From the NCBI GenBank assembly GCA_016785225.1, contig JAFBJZ010000831.1, positions 4,350,001-4,414,000 on the forward strand: DNA of 64,000 nucleotides. The letters run 5' to 3'. The position numbers and the translations under genes were made by a program. How positions within the stretch are numbered: the first letter of the stretch is position 1; each line of letters opens with the position of its first letter. Of this stretch, positions 53,505 through 60,960 are shown in pieces. The stretch is from Psettodes erumei. Its lineage: Eukaryota > Chordata > Actinopteri > Pleuronectiformes > Psettodidae. The notes below the pieces were generated by a model that saw only the letters and a program-made list of their open reading frames with translations, had not been told where the DNA came from and did no database searches.

Positions 53505-56500
53505 TTCAGGGATTTTGTTGTTGATTAAATTTAGAGTCGCTTAAGCTGAGTGCAGGAGTATAATAAGCCTAAATTCCTAAATAAGCAAAATTACAATTAA
53601 CCAACGTTCATCCTATCATGGTGATAATGGAGACACACACACGTGCAGCACCTGTGTCTGTTCAGACTGACTGACAGACTTTTTTCTGCTGGGGCAGATG
53701 TGACCTTGGGGAAGAAAAAGCTGCGTTCCTTTTACCGTTTTTTTTTATATGCCTATGAGCAGACTTTAATTCTGCCCAACAGCAGGTGAGTGTGTGTGTG
53801 TGATGCGATGCAGCAGTAAGAGTACAGCACCGGGCCCTCCTAAGTGCCCTTCAATCCTTCTCACACACACATGCACGCATACATCATACCCTCGATGGAG
53901 GAGCTCATCACAATGTCACTTTCAATTTGGATGAGCCTACGGTCTGTTCAGGAGGTATAATGGATTGGATGATGGCAGGAAAATGGATGATGCGACTCAG
54001 GTCTCCTGCAACAAGCGTTTCAGATTTCTGATCGTCTCACTCTTCAACGTCTTTCAGTCCTCATATCTCACTGTCTTTCACAATTGCATTTTAAAAGAAA
54101 GAAAAAACTCCCAAGTTGTGGGAAAAAACATCTGTGAGTAGGTACTGCACAAAAGTATTGTATCTCTGTTTGTGTGGAACACTCTGGAGATCTGCTTTAC
54201 ATCTGACTAAAATGTGCCAGAGGAAAACAGATGAGAAAAAGTCATTTATTTCCACTCCCCACCAGACACAGTGTGGCCCAGAAATTCACAAAAATAACGA
54301 TAAAAAGTCCAAACTCTTGCCCCCAGATTGGCACTCCAGTCTTTGTGTTTGTGTTTTCCAAGAATCGTAACGTTTTTGAAAGAACCTTTTTTGCAGCTGA
54401 CTGCTTCTCCTTTCACCAGCATCTGAAAGATCCTTTTGCACTTAAAACACATGATAATACAAAATGGAAAAAGCTGTCTTGCTAAATTACTAAGTGTTTT
54501 TTAGAATACAGCAGTTAGAGAGAGAACTCCTTTTGCCAAAATATGGACCTTTCATGATTGGTTTCTGTTTTGCATCCTTTTGAGGTACGACTGGATGCAG
54601 AGTTGTGAAATAAGAGGCAGATTTTTGAAGGTGAAACAAGTCCAGAAAGTTTTTTTTTCCACACGGCAGCTGATGGGGATAGCTCGGCGAGCGAGCAGTA
54701 TTTATGTGAATCTCCAAAATTCGATTTTAAAAATGCCCTAAGTATTCTTCTTTTGTGCATCTCACAGGGATAAAGATCTGCCTTTGTGTTCAGGGTTACA
54801 TAAAGGGCGTGCATTTAAGTGCCTCTTCATATAACACGGGAGAGTTCACTGTCGAGTCCTAAACCAGCATCAGATGATATTTTCAACTGATTTTGCTATT
54901 GGTGTCTTGACTGCGGCAGGGATTAAAAAACACCTCATTATACAAACAAACATGGTGGACACCCTCAAGTATAAGGCCAGAGGGAGTTCAATAAGTCAGC
55001 ACTGACTGATGGCCTCCAGTCTAAGGAGGGTCATCACTAGTGCTAAAAAAGGTTGGTTTACAAATTAGACATGCAGCAGTGAAGCTGGACTGAAAACGAG
55101 TTCGCTGTGGTTGTCTGATGTAATGCCAGACCATAAACTCCTGATATCATGCACGCCTGCGAGAGCTAAGCTTAATGTTATTTGGGATCAGCAAAGCCAG
55201 ATCCAGCCGTCTCCAGACAGATCAAATCAGATTTATCCCAGCTCACGGCTTCTTGACAATAAAATAGTATGAAGTAGAAACAGCGGGTGTGACAGCAATG
55301 TGAAAATAAGGAAAACTTCTCTGCAGCTTAAAACTGGTTCATGTACTGTGCTTAATTTCCAAAGAGGCCAATTCATAAACTGTCTTTTCTTCTGTGTATG
55401 AAATGTTAATGGTTTTATGAAGGTAATACAAAATGTGGGCCATAGTATGAGACGGAGACACTTAAAATTCTGACTTCTATTCAGCTGTAGTCACTGTATT
55501 ACAGACAGGGGCTTATAGAAGATAGTAACAGGCAGTGTGACTTCACAGTGCCATCAGTAAAAGATTTCTACAAATCTGCACTATGAATTAATTAAAAACA
55601 AATTACTACGTGTGAAAAAGTTATTAGACTCTTCCTCCTTTTCACACTGCAGATGCTCTGCGTTCCTCAGCACTGAGTTTGTGATATTTAGTTTTTTTCC
55701 CCATGTAGCATCATCACAGTATTTGCACTTGGACTTGTTTGATTTATGTAGTGGCGTATCCTCCAGGCTTTTATTGCATTGTATTTTTGCCACCTCAGTG
55801 TCTGCGTCCAGCGGGGAAGAGATTTGTTTGCCAGTTGGATGCAGTGCGTCGTCATGGGCTGCGGCCGTTAGTCAAGCTCGTCGGTGATTCATAACACGCC
55901 ACATCACTAACTCCACGGCTGCAGCGATGAGAGCTCAGGGGTCCTGGTTCTGCAGGAACATTTTGTGCCGAACTTACAGAAAGCAAATCTTTTTGTACTC
56001 AGGGGCCAATTTACAACACTCAAGCTAAAGGCCACTGACTCATAAATAGAAAATGCAAAACATGATGGCACCTCATCATTGTAAAAGTACATATTAAGGA
56101 GATTATTTTCAGTTAAGGTTGATCACTGAGACTTGTCTCATCCCTTATTTTATGACAAGCAAAGACATTTTTCATCGAGTTAGCTGTTTCTGTTTTATTA
56201 CTAGATTAATAACTCTCTAATTAGCAAGTAATTTAATCCCAGATGAGTGTGACATCTTATTTCAGGAAACTTATCACCAGTTAGCAGTGGCCCCTTTTCA
56301 TACATATAAGGAAAATAATCATTCAGTTTTCTCTAATCAAGTGTTGATAGCAGTTAGAAGATGACTTGTTAATTGCTGCTGCTTTTTCCCCCACTCGTTT
56401 ACAGAAAGACATATACAAATGCATAAATGACTAAAGAGCTCATTGAGATCGACGTCTGTTGTGTTGTCTTGTTCTTCAGAGCATGACGAGTGCCTCAGCG

Positions 56501-57833
56501 GGCTCCACAACTGCGACGAGAACGCATTGTGCTTCAACATGGTCGGAGGCCACAGCTGCTCCTGTAAGCCCGGCTATACTGGCAATGGGACTGTCTGCAA
56601 AGGTGAGCATCACTGTGTTAGATTTACTATTTACTGTGTCAAACGTCCAGCCCGCATGGACTTACACAAGGTTTTAGGATCAAACTCCAACAGATCACCT
56701 CTTATACAGAAGGAACATTTTGCACTGAGCATTATGACTATCACGCTGTAATTTGTTCTGAAAAAATAAAAGTCAAAATAAAGATTATACCTCACTAGTT
56801 CGGGGAAATCCATGCAAAATGCCCCAGGTAAAAATCTTTGTAGTTCAAGCATATTCACTTGTCTGCTCCGAAGTCGGATCATCTCATATTCATGTCTGAC
56901 ATTTGAAGGTTCCTGACTCCTTATCAGCACCATGTAAACTGTTTTGTTACACTTTCACCAGCACCGACTTTAAAGCCTCCGACCCCAGATTAATGGGTGC
57001 TCCTCTCTGTTTGCTCTTCTATTTGTAATCTATGGACTGACAAGAAAATTGACTTGACCATCCCTGGTTAATTAATCCCTTGATTAGAGATCTATTTAAA
57101 TGGGAGGGCACTGGTTTTACACATAAAGTTTACTCCTCATGGGGAGTACTGCACATCCTCTGAACTACTAACTAGGGCTGAAACTAATATTTTCAATATC
57201 AAATTTTAAAATGGTTTTCATTTTTTATGAAATTGTTTTTTTCCCCAATCCATTTGCAGAAAAACAAAAATGATTCAGTTTTCTAGCAACTAGAGAGCTG
57301 AATCTAGGGGAATGACATTTCCACCCCCTTTTTTTTCCGAATCTGCTTATTGTGAGGCTCCAAACTTTACAGAAGTGCAATCATAAGTCATTGTGTTACT
57401 CCAAATACTGGATTTGGACTCCACTTTTTTAATACTTCTCATTCATTGCTCTGTTACATTTATTTCCATTACATTCTGTCAACTTCAGTGACTTCTCTGT
57501 GTTTTAAAGGGCACGTTAGCCACCAGTCTACCTACGGATAATGAACATTTTTTGTATTAACCTTGGTGAGATGCATTAATCACTCGAAACAATTTTTGTG
57601 CGAGCCTGTAATGAATCACATCACCAAATTAGCTCTTCTTCTGTATGCAAATACGTATTCTGCTGCTGGTCTAATTGCATAGTTAATGCTCATTAATCTT
57701 AGTGAGAAATGGCCCTCCTCTTCTGGTCTACCTCTAGCTATGTGTGACGGACTGTGCCAGAATGGGGGAACCTGCGTCTCACCCAACAACTGTGTTTGCC
57801 AGCAAGGATTTACTGGGAAGAGATGCGAAACAG
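11549..57833 (+). CDS. nell2: nell2 gene, 5' partial coding span (15 exons): protein kinase C-binding protein NELL2
   Basis: NELL2 is a large secreted, glycosylated, oligomeric protein. It is known as a ROBO3 ligand in commissural axon guidance, as a PKC-binding protein, and in mammals as a ROS1 ligand. The 15 exons join with consistent phases into 554 residues plus one base. In order: signal peptide (1 to about 20), N-terminal TSP/laminin-G domain (about 60-225), coiled coil (about 233-270), VWC1 (about 272-331), VWC2 (332-397), and EGF-like 1 to 4 (398-555). Segments such as TCPTCNDFHGLVQKIMELQD and LSRAEEKM match vertebrate NELL2, not NELL1. Later EGF-like and VWC exons (human NELL2 is 816 aa) lie beyond the right edge. 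Teleosts may carry nell2a and nell2b; linkage to dbx2 favours the copy usually called nell2a, but I cannot settle this. Confidence 0.96.
11601..11861 (+). other. nell2 intron 1
   Basis: This 261-bp intron has donor gtaggg and an acceptor at attag. A second AG six bases downstream (ttgtag) could also serve, removing two codons. Confidence 0.8.
11862..11990 (+). CDS. nell2: nell2 exon 2 (start of mature protein)
   Basis: It encodes GFGVDPALRISVFDEL and onward to RAFHFQ, which aligns with human NELL2 GLGVDPSLQIDVLTEL and KAFLFQ. Start of the exon is ambiguous: the acceptor after attag (11862) adds two Val codons, while the AG at 11867 would begin the exon at 11868. Both keep frame. Donor gtacag, phase 1. 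Confidence 0.9.
13586..13618. repeat. (GA)n microsatellite
   Basis: GA-rich array within a longer purine-rich stretch in nell2 intron 2. It gives rise to several spurious Ser/Leu- or Arg/Glu-rich frames. Confidence 0.93.
14851..14889. repeat. (GT)14 microsatellite plus G9 run
   Basis: Perfect GT array at 14851-14878, then AT and nine consecutive G (14881-14889). Confidence 0.95.
16267..16293. repeat. (TC)13 microsatellite
   Basis: Perfect TC array in nell2 intron 2. Confidence 0.95.
17179..17202. repeat. (TG)12 microsatellite
   Basis: Perfect TG array in nell2 intron 2. Confidence 0.95.
20067..20217 (+). CDS. nell2: nell2 exon 3 (TSPN/laminin-G, part 1)
   Basis: Encodes VQKLRGKNEFTVLVTLKQ followed by DHLNSGVILSIHHSEHR, nearly identical to human NELL2 (FQKLRNKHEFTILVTLKQ, THLNSGVILSIHHLDHR). 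Acceptor gttcag, donor gtatga. It enters in phase 1 and leaves in phase 2. Confidence 0.97.
20218..21507 (+). other. nell2 intron 3
   Basis: 1.3 kb with GT-AG ends. No exon, repeat or RNA gene recognised. Confidence 0.9.
21508..21681 (+). CDS. nell2: nell2 exon 4 (TSPN/laminin-G, part 2)
   Basis: Encodes FLELESSGQRSEVRLHYR, then HTEVFPYSLADDQWHKVSVA and ASHVILHVDCN, matching the core laminin-G beta strands of human NELL2. Acceptor ttcacag, donor gtaagc, phase 2 to phase 2. Confidence 0.97.
21682..22522 (+). other. nell2 intron 4
   Basis: 841 bp. An open frame at 22187-22480 looks orderly but has no start or splice context linking it to nell2 and matches no family I know. Confidence 0.88.
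22523..22619 (+). CDS. nell2: nell2 exon 5 (TSPN/laminin-G, part 3)
   Basis: This 97-nt exon has no long open frame of its own. It encodes IYERVVEAPYMDIPEDASFW and LGQRNAAHGFFK, matching human IYERVVEKP and FWLGQRNNAHGYFK. Acceptor ctctgcag, donor gttagc, ends in phase 0. Confidence 0.96.
22620..25369 (+). other. nell2 intron 5
   Basis: 2.75 kb. A 14-bp RFX X-box-like palindrome lies at 24769-24782. A conserved-looking, homeodomain-core-rich stretch lies around 23290-23420. No coding exon found. Confidence 0.85.
24769..24782. promoter_or_regulatory. Candidate RFX X-box (GTTACCATGGTGAC)
   Basis: Two half sites, GTTACC and GGTGAC, are separated by AT. They fit the RFX consensus RYYNYY-N2-RRNRAC at every position. 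Binding is inferred only. Confidence 0.4.
25370..25442 (+). CDS. nell2: nell2 exon 6 (end of laminin-G domain)
   Basis: Encodes GVMQDVEIVVMPQGYISQ then CPDLNR, matching human GIMQDVQLLVMPQGFIAQCPDLNR. It splits an NRT N-glycosylation sequon with exon 7. Acceptor gttcag, donor gtgagt, ends phase 1. Confidence 0.97.
25443..26133 (+). other. nell2 intron 6
   Basis: 691 bp, AT-rich, no features recognised. Confidence 0.9.
26134..26216 (+). CDS. nell2: nell2 exon 7 (coiled-coil start)
   Basis: This 83-nt exon encodes CPTCNDFHGLVQKIMELQD and ILAKTSSK, almost identical to human NELL2. It starts the heptad-bearing segment used for oligomerisation in the NELL family. Acceptor tttctcag, donor gtaatg, ends phase 0. 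Confidence 0.97.
26217..26615 (+). other. nell2 intron 7
   Basis: 399 bp. The 3' end has a broken polypyrimidine tract: a T-rich run, then a G-rich interruption (26587-26596), before the acceptor aacag. Confidence 0.9.
26616..26744 (+). CDS. nell2: nell2 exon 8 (coiled-coil end, VWC1 first half)
   Basis: Encodes LSRAEEKMNGLDGCYCERTC and then a segment ending DGCRNCTCT, aligning with human LSRAEQRMNRLDQCYCERTC and DGCKNCTCL. It contains a likely NCT glycosylation sequon. The exon is 129 nt and phase 0 to 0, so skipping it would keep frame. The donor ACG|gtggggct is weak and lies just before a long TG array. Confidence 0.95.
26756..26812. repeat. Alternating CG/TG tract including (GT)18
   Basis: A CACGCGCGCGC stretch is followed by a perfect GT array (26776-26812), beginning about 12 bp after the exon 8 donor. 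Alternating purine-pyrimidine DNA of this kind is prone to the Z form. As RNA, the GU repeat is a known type of binding site for TDP-43 and CELF proteins. Confidence 0.93.
26930..27070 (-). repeat. Interspersed CA-associated repeat, copy A (minus orientation)
   Basis: Between two TG arrays lies a stretch whose reverse complement contains GGACATTGCATTGACTTCC, then ATTC and a CCTTAACC element. The same order is found on the plus strand at 53360-53456. I recognise this type of sequence as frequent in fish genomes, but I cannot name the family. Ends are approximate. Confidence 0.6.
27075..27100. repeat. (TG)13 microsatellite
   Basis: Perfect TG array abutting repeat copy A. Confidence 0.95.
27842..28144. 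promoter_or_regulatory. Candidate conserved non-coding element in nell2 intron 8
   Basis: This non-repetitive block has several ATTA/TAAT homeodomain cores, an everted pair of nuclear-receptor-like half sites (TGACCTT at 27999-28005 and AAAGGTC at 28014-28020) and a 10-bp-arm inverted repeat (27914-27923 with 27931-27940). It stays open in one frame for 100 codons, but the peptide matches nothing I know. Conservation is inferred from texture only. Confidence 0.3.
28986..29030. repeat. 13-bp perfect inverted repeat (hairpin)
   Basis: AGTGGGGTCCAAA (28986-28998) and its exact reverse complement TTTGGACCCCACT (29018-29030) are separated by 19 bp. GATA/TATC pairs extend the arms. It resembles the terminal sequence of a small palindromic transposon relic. 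Confidence 0.85.
29292..29394 (+). CDS. nell2: nell2 exon 9 (VWC1 second half)
   Basis: Encodes NGTVQCEAISCPPPQCP and a segment ending GACCKECQ, the C-terminal half of a VWC domain with the usual CxxC and CCxxC cysteine pattern. Human has NGTIQCETLICPNPDCP and GKCCKEC. The sequon NGT spans the start. Acceptor caccag, donor gtgagt, ends phase 1. This exon has no long open frame of its own. Confidence 0.96.
29395..31817 (+). other. nell2 intron 9
   Basis: 2.4 kb with an (AC)18 microsatellite at 30914-30949. The last 800 bp are AT-rich. No exon or RNA gene recognised. Confidence 0.88.
30914..30949. repeat. (AC)18 microsatellite
   Basis: Perfect AC array in nell2 intron 9. Confidence 0.96.
31818..31909 (+). 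CDS. nell2: nell2 exon 10 (VWC2 first half)
   Basis: Encodes VCLFGGRELVEGDQKAV then RDSSGRCLLFECR. It aligns with human ICQFQGRTYFEGERNTV and YSSSGVCVLYECK, with cysteines kept but other positions diverged more than in neighbouring exons. Acceptor aaccag, donor gtaagt, ends phase 0. Confidence 0.94.
31910..33413 (+). other. nell2 intron 10
   Basis: 1.5 kb with GT-AG ends. Overlapping open frames at 32230-32825 on both strands show no recognisable domain. Nothing else identified. Confidence 0.88.
33414..33519 (+). CDS. nell2: nell2 exon 11 (VWC2 second half)
   Basis: Encodes DRTMHRVVPSEPCPELNCP then EQITLSDRCCKVCRG, matching human DQTMKLV and QITLSHSCCKVCKG and completing the second VWC domain (CCxxC motif). 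Acceptor gccacag, donor gtatgg, ends phase 1. It has no long open frame of its own. Confidence 0.96.
33520..34270 (+). other. nell2 intron 11
   Basis: 751 bp, no features recognised. It ends in a good polypyrimidine tract (ctctgtgcctccctgcag). Confidence 0.9.
34271..34399 (+). CDS. nell2: nell2 exon 12 (EGF-like 1, with an extra cysteine)
   Basis: Encodes an EGF-like domain starting GHDFCSEGHGC and ending RDDNAYCE, aligned with human YDFCSERHNC and REDNAYCED. It has seven cysteines (residues 401, 407, 413, 421, 422, 424, 438) where the family has six. C421 (TGC at 34342-34344) stands where human has Val. Phase 1 to 1. Confidence 0.96.
37592..37617. repeat. (TG)10 microsatellite plus G run
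   Basis: Perfect TG array followed by seven G. Confidence 0.93.
38712..39260. mobile_element. Probable non-autonomous DNA-transposon-like repeat
   Basis: The left end (TTAAAGGGTTGGTTCAC, then ACAAACTACAAACACATTTT) resembles the start of an interspersed repeat I associate with percomorph genomes. No coding capacity. The right end is uncertain because a clear matching inverted terminus was not found. The family name is not assigned. Confidence 0.4.
40257..40324. repeat. 68-bp inverted-repeat unit
   Basis: AAGGGTGCAT (40257-40266) and its exact reverse complement ATGCACCCTT (40315-40324) enclose 48 bp that are themselves partly palindromic (TACTAGTA, GTACTGTAGTAC). It may be a minimal MITE relic. 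Confidence 0.55.
41054..41072. repeat. (CA)n microsatellite, short
   Basis: About nine CA units. Confidence 0.9.
41868..42280. mobile_element. MITE-like interspersed repeat
   Basis: The ends form an imperfect inverted repeat: TAAAGGAGTAGTTTGAAGTT on the left, and TAAGGGAATAATTCAACACTT as read inward from the right on the opposite strand. Internal segments GCTAGCAGTTTCCTCCTGCTT and TGTTTACTGTACAGACAAGA correspond to a high-copy percomorph repeat I remember in that order. There is no open frame, so it is non-autonomous. Target duplication is unclear. Confidence 0.65.
43980..44420 (+). other. Pyrimidine-rich tract
   Basis: The plus strand is strongly C/T-rich for over 400 bp, with several TCTCTC runs. 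This produces Ser/Pro/Leu-rich spurious frames. No exon is supported: no acceptor leads into a family-like sequence. Confidence 0.6.
45035..45058. promoter_or_regulatory. Perfect palindrome containing an RFX X-box
   Basis: TAGCTGTTGC (45035-45044) and its exact complement GCAACAGCTA (45049-45058) flank TAAG. The core GTTGCTAAGGCAAC fits RYYNYY-N2-RRNRAC exactly. RFX binding is an inference. Confidence 0.45.
47320..47445 (+). CDS. nell2: nell2 exon 13 (EGF-like 2, calcium-binding)
   Basis: Encodes DIDECAEGKHYCRENTMC, VNTPGSFMCICHTGYI and RIDDYSCT, nearly identical to human. The DIDEC start and the N...Y/F pattern mark a calcium-binding EGF domain. Acceptor ctcctcag, donor gtgagc, phase 1 to 1, 126 nt. 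The reading frame continuing past 47445 is intron. Confidence 0.98.
53360..53456 (+). repeat. Interspersed CA-associated repeat, copy B
   Basis: GAGGACATGGCATTGACTTA then CATTC, followed by TCTAACCTTAAAC and CCTAACCTTACCCTGACC, and then a CA array. This is the same order as copy A at 26930-27070, which lies in the opposite orientation. Confidence 0.6.
53457..53503. repeat. (AC)23 microsatellite
   Basis: The longest perfect dinucleotide array in the window, directly after repeat copy B. Confidence 0.97.
56480..56602 (+). CDS. nell2: nell2 exon 14 (EGF-like 3)
   Basis: Encodes EHDECLSGLHNCDENALC, FNMVGGHSCSC and KPGYTGNGTVCK, matching human EHDECITNQHNCDENALC and KPGYTGNGTTCK. It contains an NGT sequon. 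Acceptor gttcttcag, donor gtgagc, phase 1 to 1, 123 nt. Confidence 0.98.
56603..57737 (+). other. nell2 intron 14
   Basis: 1.1 kb, AT-rich, no repeats or exons recognised. Confidence 0.9.
57738..57833 (+). CDS. nell2: nell2 exon 15 (EGF-like 4, non-calcium type)
   Basis: Encodes AMCDGLCQNGGTCVSPNNC then VCQQGFTGKRCET, parallel to human FCKDGCRNGGACIAANVC and ACPQGFTGPSCET. It is a short EGF domain of 96 nt, phase 1 to 1, with acceptor cctctag and donor gtaaga. It has no long open frame of its own and is the last nell2 exon I can find in the window. Confidence 0.96.
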
Positions 57834-58163
57834 GTAAGAGTTAATCTCAGCTGCACTCCTACGTTTCTGCTCCTCAAAAATAGCTCAAGGAGCCCTTATG
57901 ACTGAATGTTTAGGAAGGAAGGAACGAGAAGCAAGATGGAGAGGTGATGTAAAGTTTGTGTGTGGGGGGTGGTTTCACGATCTTCAGCTCCAGCAGGAAA
58001 AGGATTAAAAAGAGAGAGGAGGTGAGATCAAAGTTGTTGCTTTAGTTGTCTCGGCATATCTGGACTGTTGTTTAAGAAGGCAGCGATTATTCACACCTTG
58101 TGGAGCTGTCTTTGCTCTGACCTCAACAGAACAGCTGATCTGTAAATGCTGAGATGTAGTGCA

Positions 58164-58183
58164 GTGTGTGTGTGTGTGTGTGT
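58164..58183. repeat. (GT)10 microsatellite
   Basis: Perfect GT array in nell2 intron 15. Confidence 0.93.
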
Positions 58184-58899
58184 TTGTCCGTGAGTGCGTC
58201 AGACTGTGTGGGTCTGCTCTCCGTGGTGAATAATGAGCTTGTACCTCTTCCAATGGCCCAGCGGAGGATTTGAACTGCAGTTGCAGCAGTATGGGAATTA
58301 CCCCGTATCACCGACCATATTAATCAGCGTGGTATTCCTCCTCATAGGCCCCAGGCCACATCCGAGTTATAACTGCACACTACACTGCAACTCTTGATGC
58401 ACAATATCCGATAGGAAACGATAGTTTAACTGAGTACTGAGTCTGGTTGTGTTTACAGCAAAGGCCATGCTCGCTCTCATGTATGGAACTGTGATAAGAC
58501 CTCTGGATCCTGTTAAGTGGGCATTCCTCCACAGGGCTGGTGACTTAAGGTACCTGTGAAAGACTATAATTGTGGCAGAGGTGCTAGCTACACCCTGTGT
58601 CTGAGCTACAGCAGCGCCGCCCTTCTCATAACCCGTTTCGACCTTTTGTGGAGTGTCCTTCTGGAGACAGGCGGGCGAGCTAATAGAAAGTCAAGTCATC
58701 ACAGTTCCCTCAGCGTGTGAGCTTGTGTTTGAGAGAAGCAAACGGAGCCTCTCTGCTCGCTCACTGGTTCAGCTTATTGATTGAGCATAAAGGGCCTTTT
58801 TTTCTCCTTTCTTTAAGAGGTGTCCTTTTCACTGCCCATCTTAAAGTAAATGAATTTCCTCATGGCACTGAGATGCTAAGGAAGGAGAGAAAGAGCATA

Positions 58900-58903
<4 letters not shown>

Positions 58904-58941
<38 letters not shown>

Positions 58942-58955
58942 AGAGAGAGAGAGAG
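58904..58955. repeat. (TG)17 plus (GA)n compound microsatellite
   Basis: Perfect TG array at 58904-58938, then GAGAGAGAGAGAGAG to about 58955. Confidence 0.95.
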
Positions 58956-60483
58956 TGAGCTGCAGAGAACGTGTTAACACACCAAAACTGTAATGACTTA
59001 TCCTCCTCAAGAAAAGGTTCAGAGGAGCTCGTCCCTTAGTAATGGCGAGATCCAGGCAATCACACATTTCATTACCCTCTATAGTGTTTTAGACCCCTGC
59101 CTTTTTATTTCTGTCCTCCTCTCTCACAATACTCTCCTTTGTGAGGGGTGTGCCTCTCAAAAACAGCTGCAAAATAGTCCATCAAAGGAGAAACCTCACG
59201 GTGCGTACCAAAGTTATGTCCGGGGTGATTCTTTTCATCACCCCACATCTCAAAAGCAACAGATCTATAAATAGATTTGTTATGTAGGGAACATTTCTTT
59301 GTTATGGCCTTCTATTTTCATCAGATCAGTCCTATCAAGGTTATGTTTTTGGAAGGTTTTTGTTCTTAAATAGTTGATATCTTCGTCCACCGAAAAAATG
59401 GTTTGAACCCCCTGCAAAGAAAAGTCTTGCTGCTTTGTTAAAGTACAGAAAAGCCTCAAAAGCCTTTGTTGTAGTGGCCAATAAGTATCGACCACACCGC
59501 GGTCTGCCACGGGGTCAGACGTGGATTAAAAACAAGCCCCAGTCACTCACATGAGGGTTTTCTCATTCCACCTGCACTCAGAGCTAAATGAATGAACACT
59601 GTGTCTCAGCTCATAGTAATAAATGTGAAAGCGCACACAATCAATGCCAGTGAATGCATTCCAAGAAATTTTAGAACTCCAAGCTTTGTGTGAGAATCAA
59701 AGTGGCTGTTCCTCATTTGTTTTTTTGTCTAATGGTTGTGAGACGATCATGAAACTTACCAAAAATAAAAAATGGTATCTAACCATATTAATACTTTTGT
59801 TTCTATCTGCCCACACTTTTGAGAGATGCTGTATGTCTGTGAGATTTCTGCCTTTGTTCCAGTTTAACGCAGGTGAATCGAATTTTGTTTGCGGTGCTCA
59901 CAGCCTCGGCCATATCTACTTAATCTTTCCACAATCAATTTTTTGTTTTTATCTGTCTACAGAACTGTTCTTCATGCTCAGCTGTGTCTCCTGGCTGTCG
60001 CCAAAATACATATTCCTGTTATTTTCCATTACCGTAATAAGCAAATAAAAAATAGCAAAAATCCACCTGGAGGTGGAGTTGGAGGTAGATATCTTGAACA
60101 TGGAACAAACCAAACCAAGACTATCAGCGCAATCTGTTTTGTTATAATTTGTGTTAACCAAACCTTTGAGAAAAAAACAACTGTTTCCTTACAATTGTCT
60201 GTTTCTTAGTCGCACCATGTGTAATCAGAGGATGATTGATGGGTCTGTTTTTAGACTCCCTTCCTCATTGAGTCTGATTAGAATTCGAGGTTCGGGGGGA
60301 CCGTAAACACAAGCAGGCGCTGACGTGCAAGCCGAAAACTCTGGCACGCGCCTCATGCCTCCGGCGACAAGATGTTTGTCACTGCAGCTGCTGCTGCTGT
60401 TGTTGCTGCGTGCTTGCTCATCTCTCTCCTCCCTCCCACAATCTCTCTCGTCCGAGTCAGCTCTGTGACAGCTACCATTCTCT

Positions 60484-60508
60484 TGTGTGTGTGTGTGTGC
60501 GTGTGTGT
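60484..60508. repeat. (GT)12 microsatellite, one interruption
   Basis: GT array with one C interruption, followed by a run of T. Confidence 0.93.
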
Positions 60509-60699
60509 TTTTTTTTTCCTTCCTTGTGGTATTATAGTCCAGGACCACCGTCAGCGTCCCTTGGTACTGGTCTAAAACCTCTGGCACTGTTTGGAGACTT
60601 CTTACTCTTTCCTCAGTGTGACAGGAACTCCCACTGAAGGCAGTGTCTCCTGGAGAAGCTCACAAAGATGTATGGAGGTTAATGTACTGTTGGACATGC

Positions 60700-60960
60700 T
60701 GCTGTAGGATGGGGGAGGTGGGGTCAGACGGGAAGTGGAAGGGGCAGCGACAACAACAGTTTGGGGAGAAGAGATGGAGATGTTCTGGGGGAGTGACAGA
60801 TCCAAAAATCGGAGGAGAGAGAGGAAAGAGAGGTAATGACTGGGAGGGGTGGTGACAGGAGGTGAAGTGGAAAGGAAAGATGCGGAGATGTTGGGAAAAA
60901 CTGACAGATGCAGCGATGGAATGGGAAATGCAAGGAGAGAGATGAGTGGTTAGAGGCGAG
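60700..60960 (+). repeat. Purine-rich, minisatellite-like stretch
   Basis: The plus strand is about four fifths A/G, with degenerate recurring units such as GGAGATGTT, GTGACAG and GGGAGGTGG. It has mirror-symmetric segments that could form triplex DNA. Confidence 0.5.

Larger units (their letters stand above)
47446..56479 (+). other. nell2 intron 13 (9.0 kb)
   Basis: It holds a long (AC) array at 53457-53503 with repeat copy B just before it. The long minus-strand frame at 49925-50473 has no recognisable family or splice partners. Blocks near 50680-51000 look non-repetitive and could be regulatory, but this is a guess. No exon found. Confidence 0.82.
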
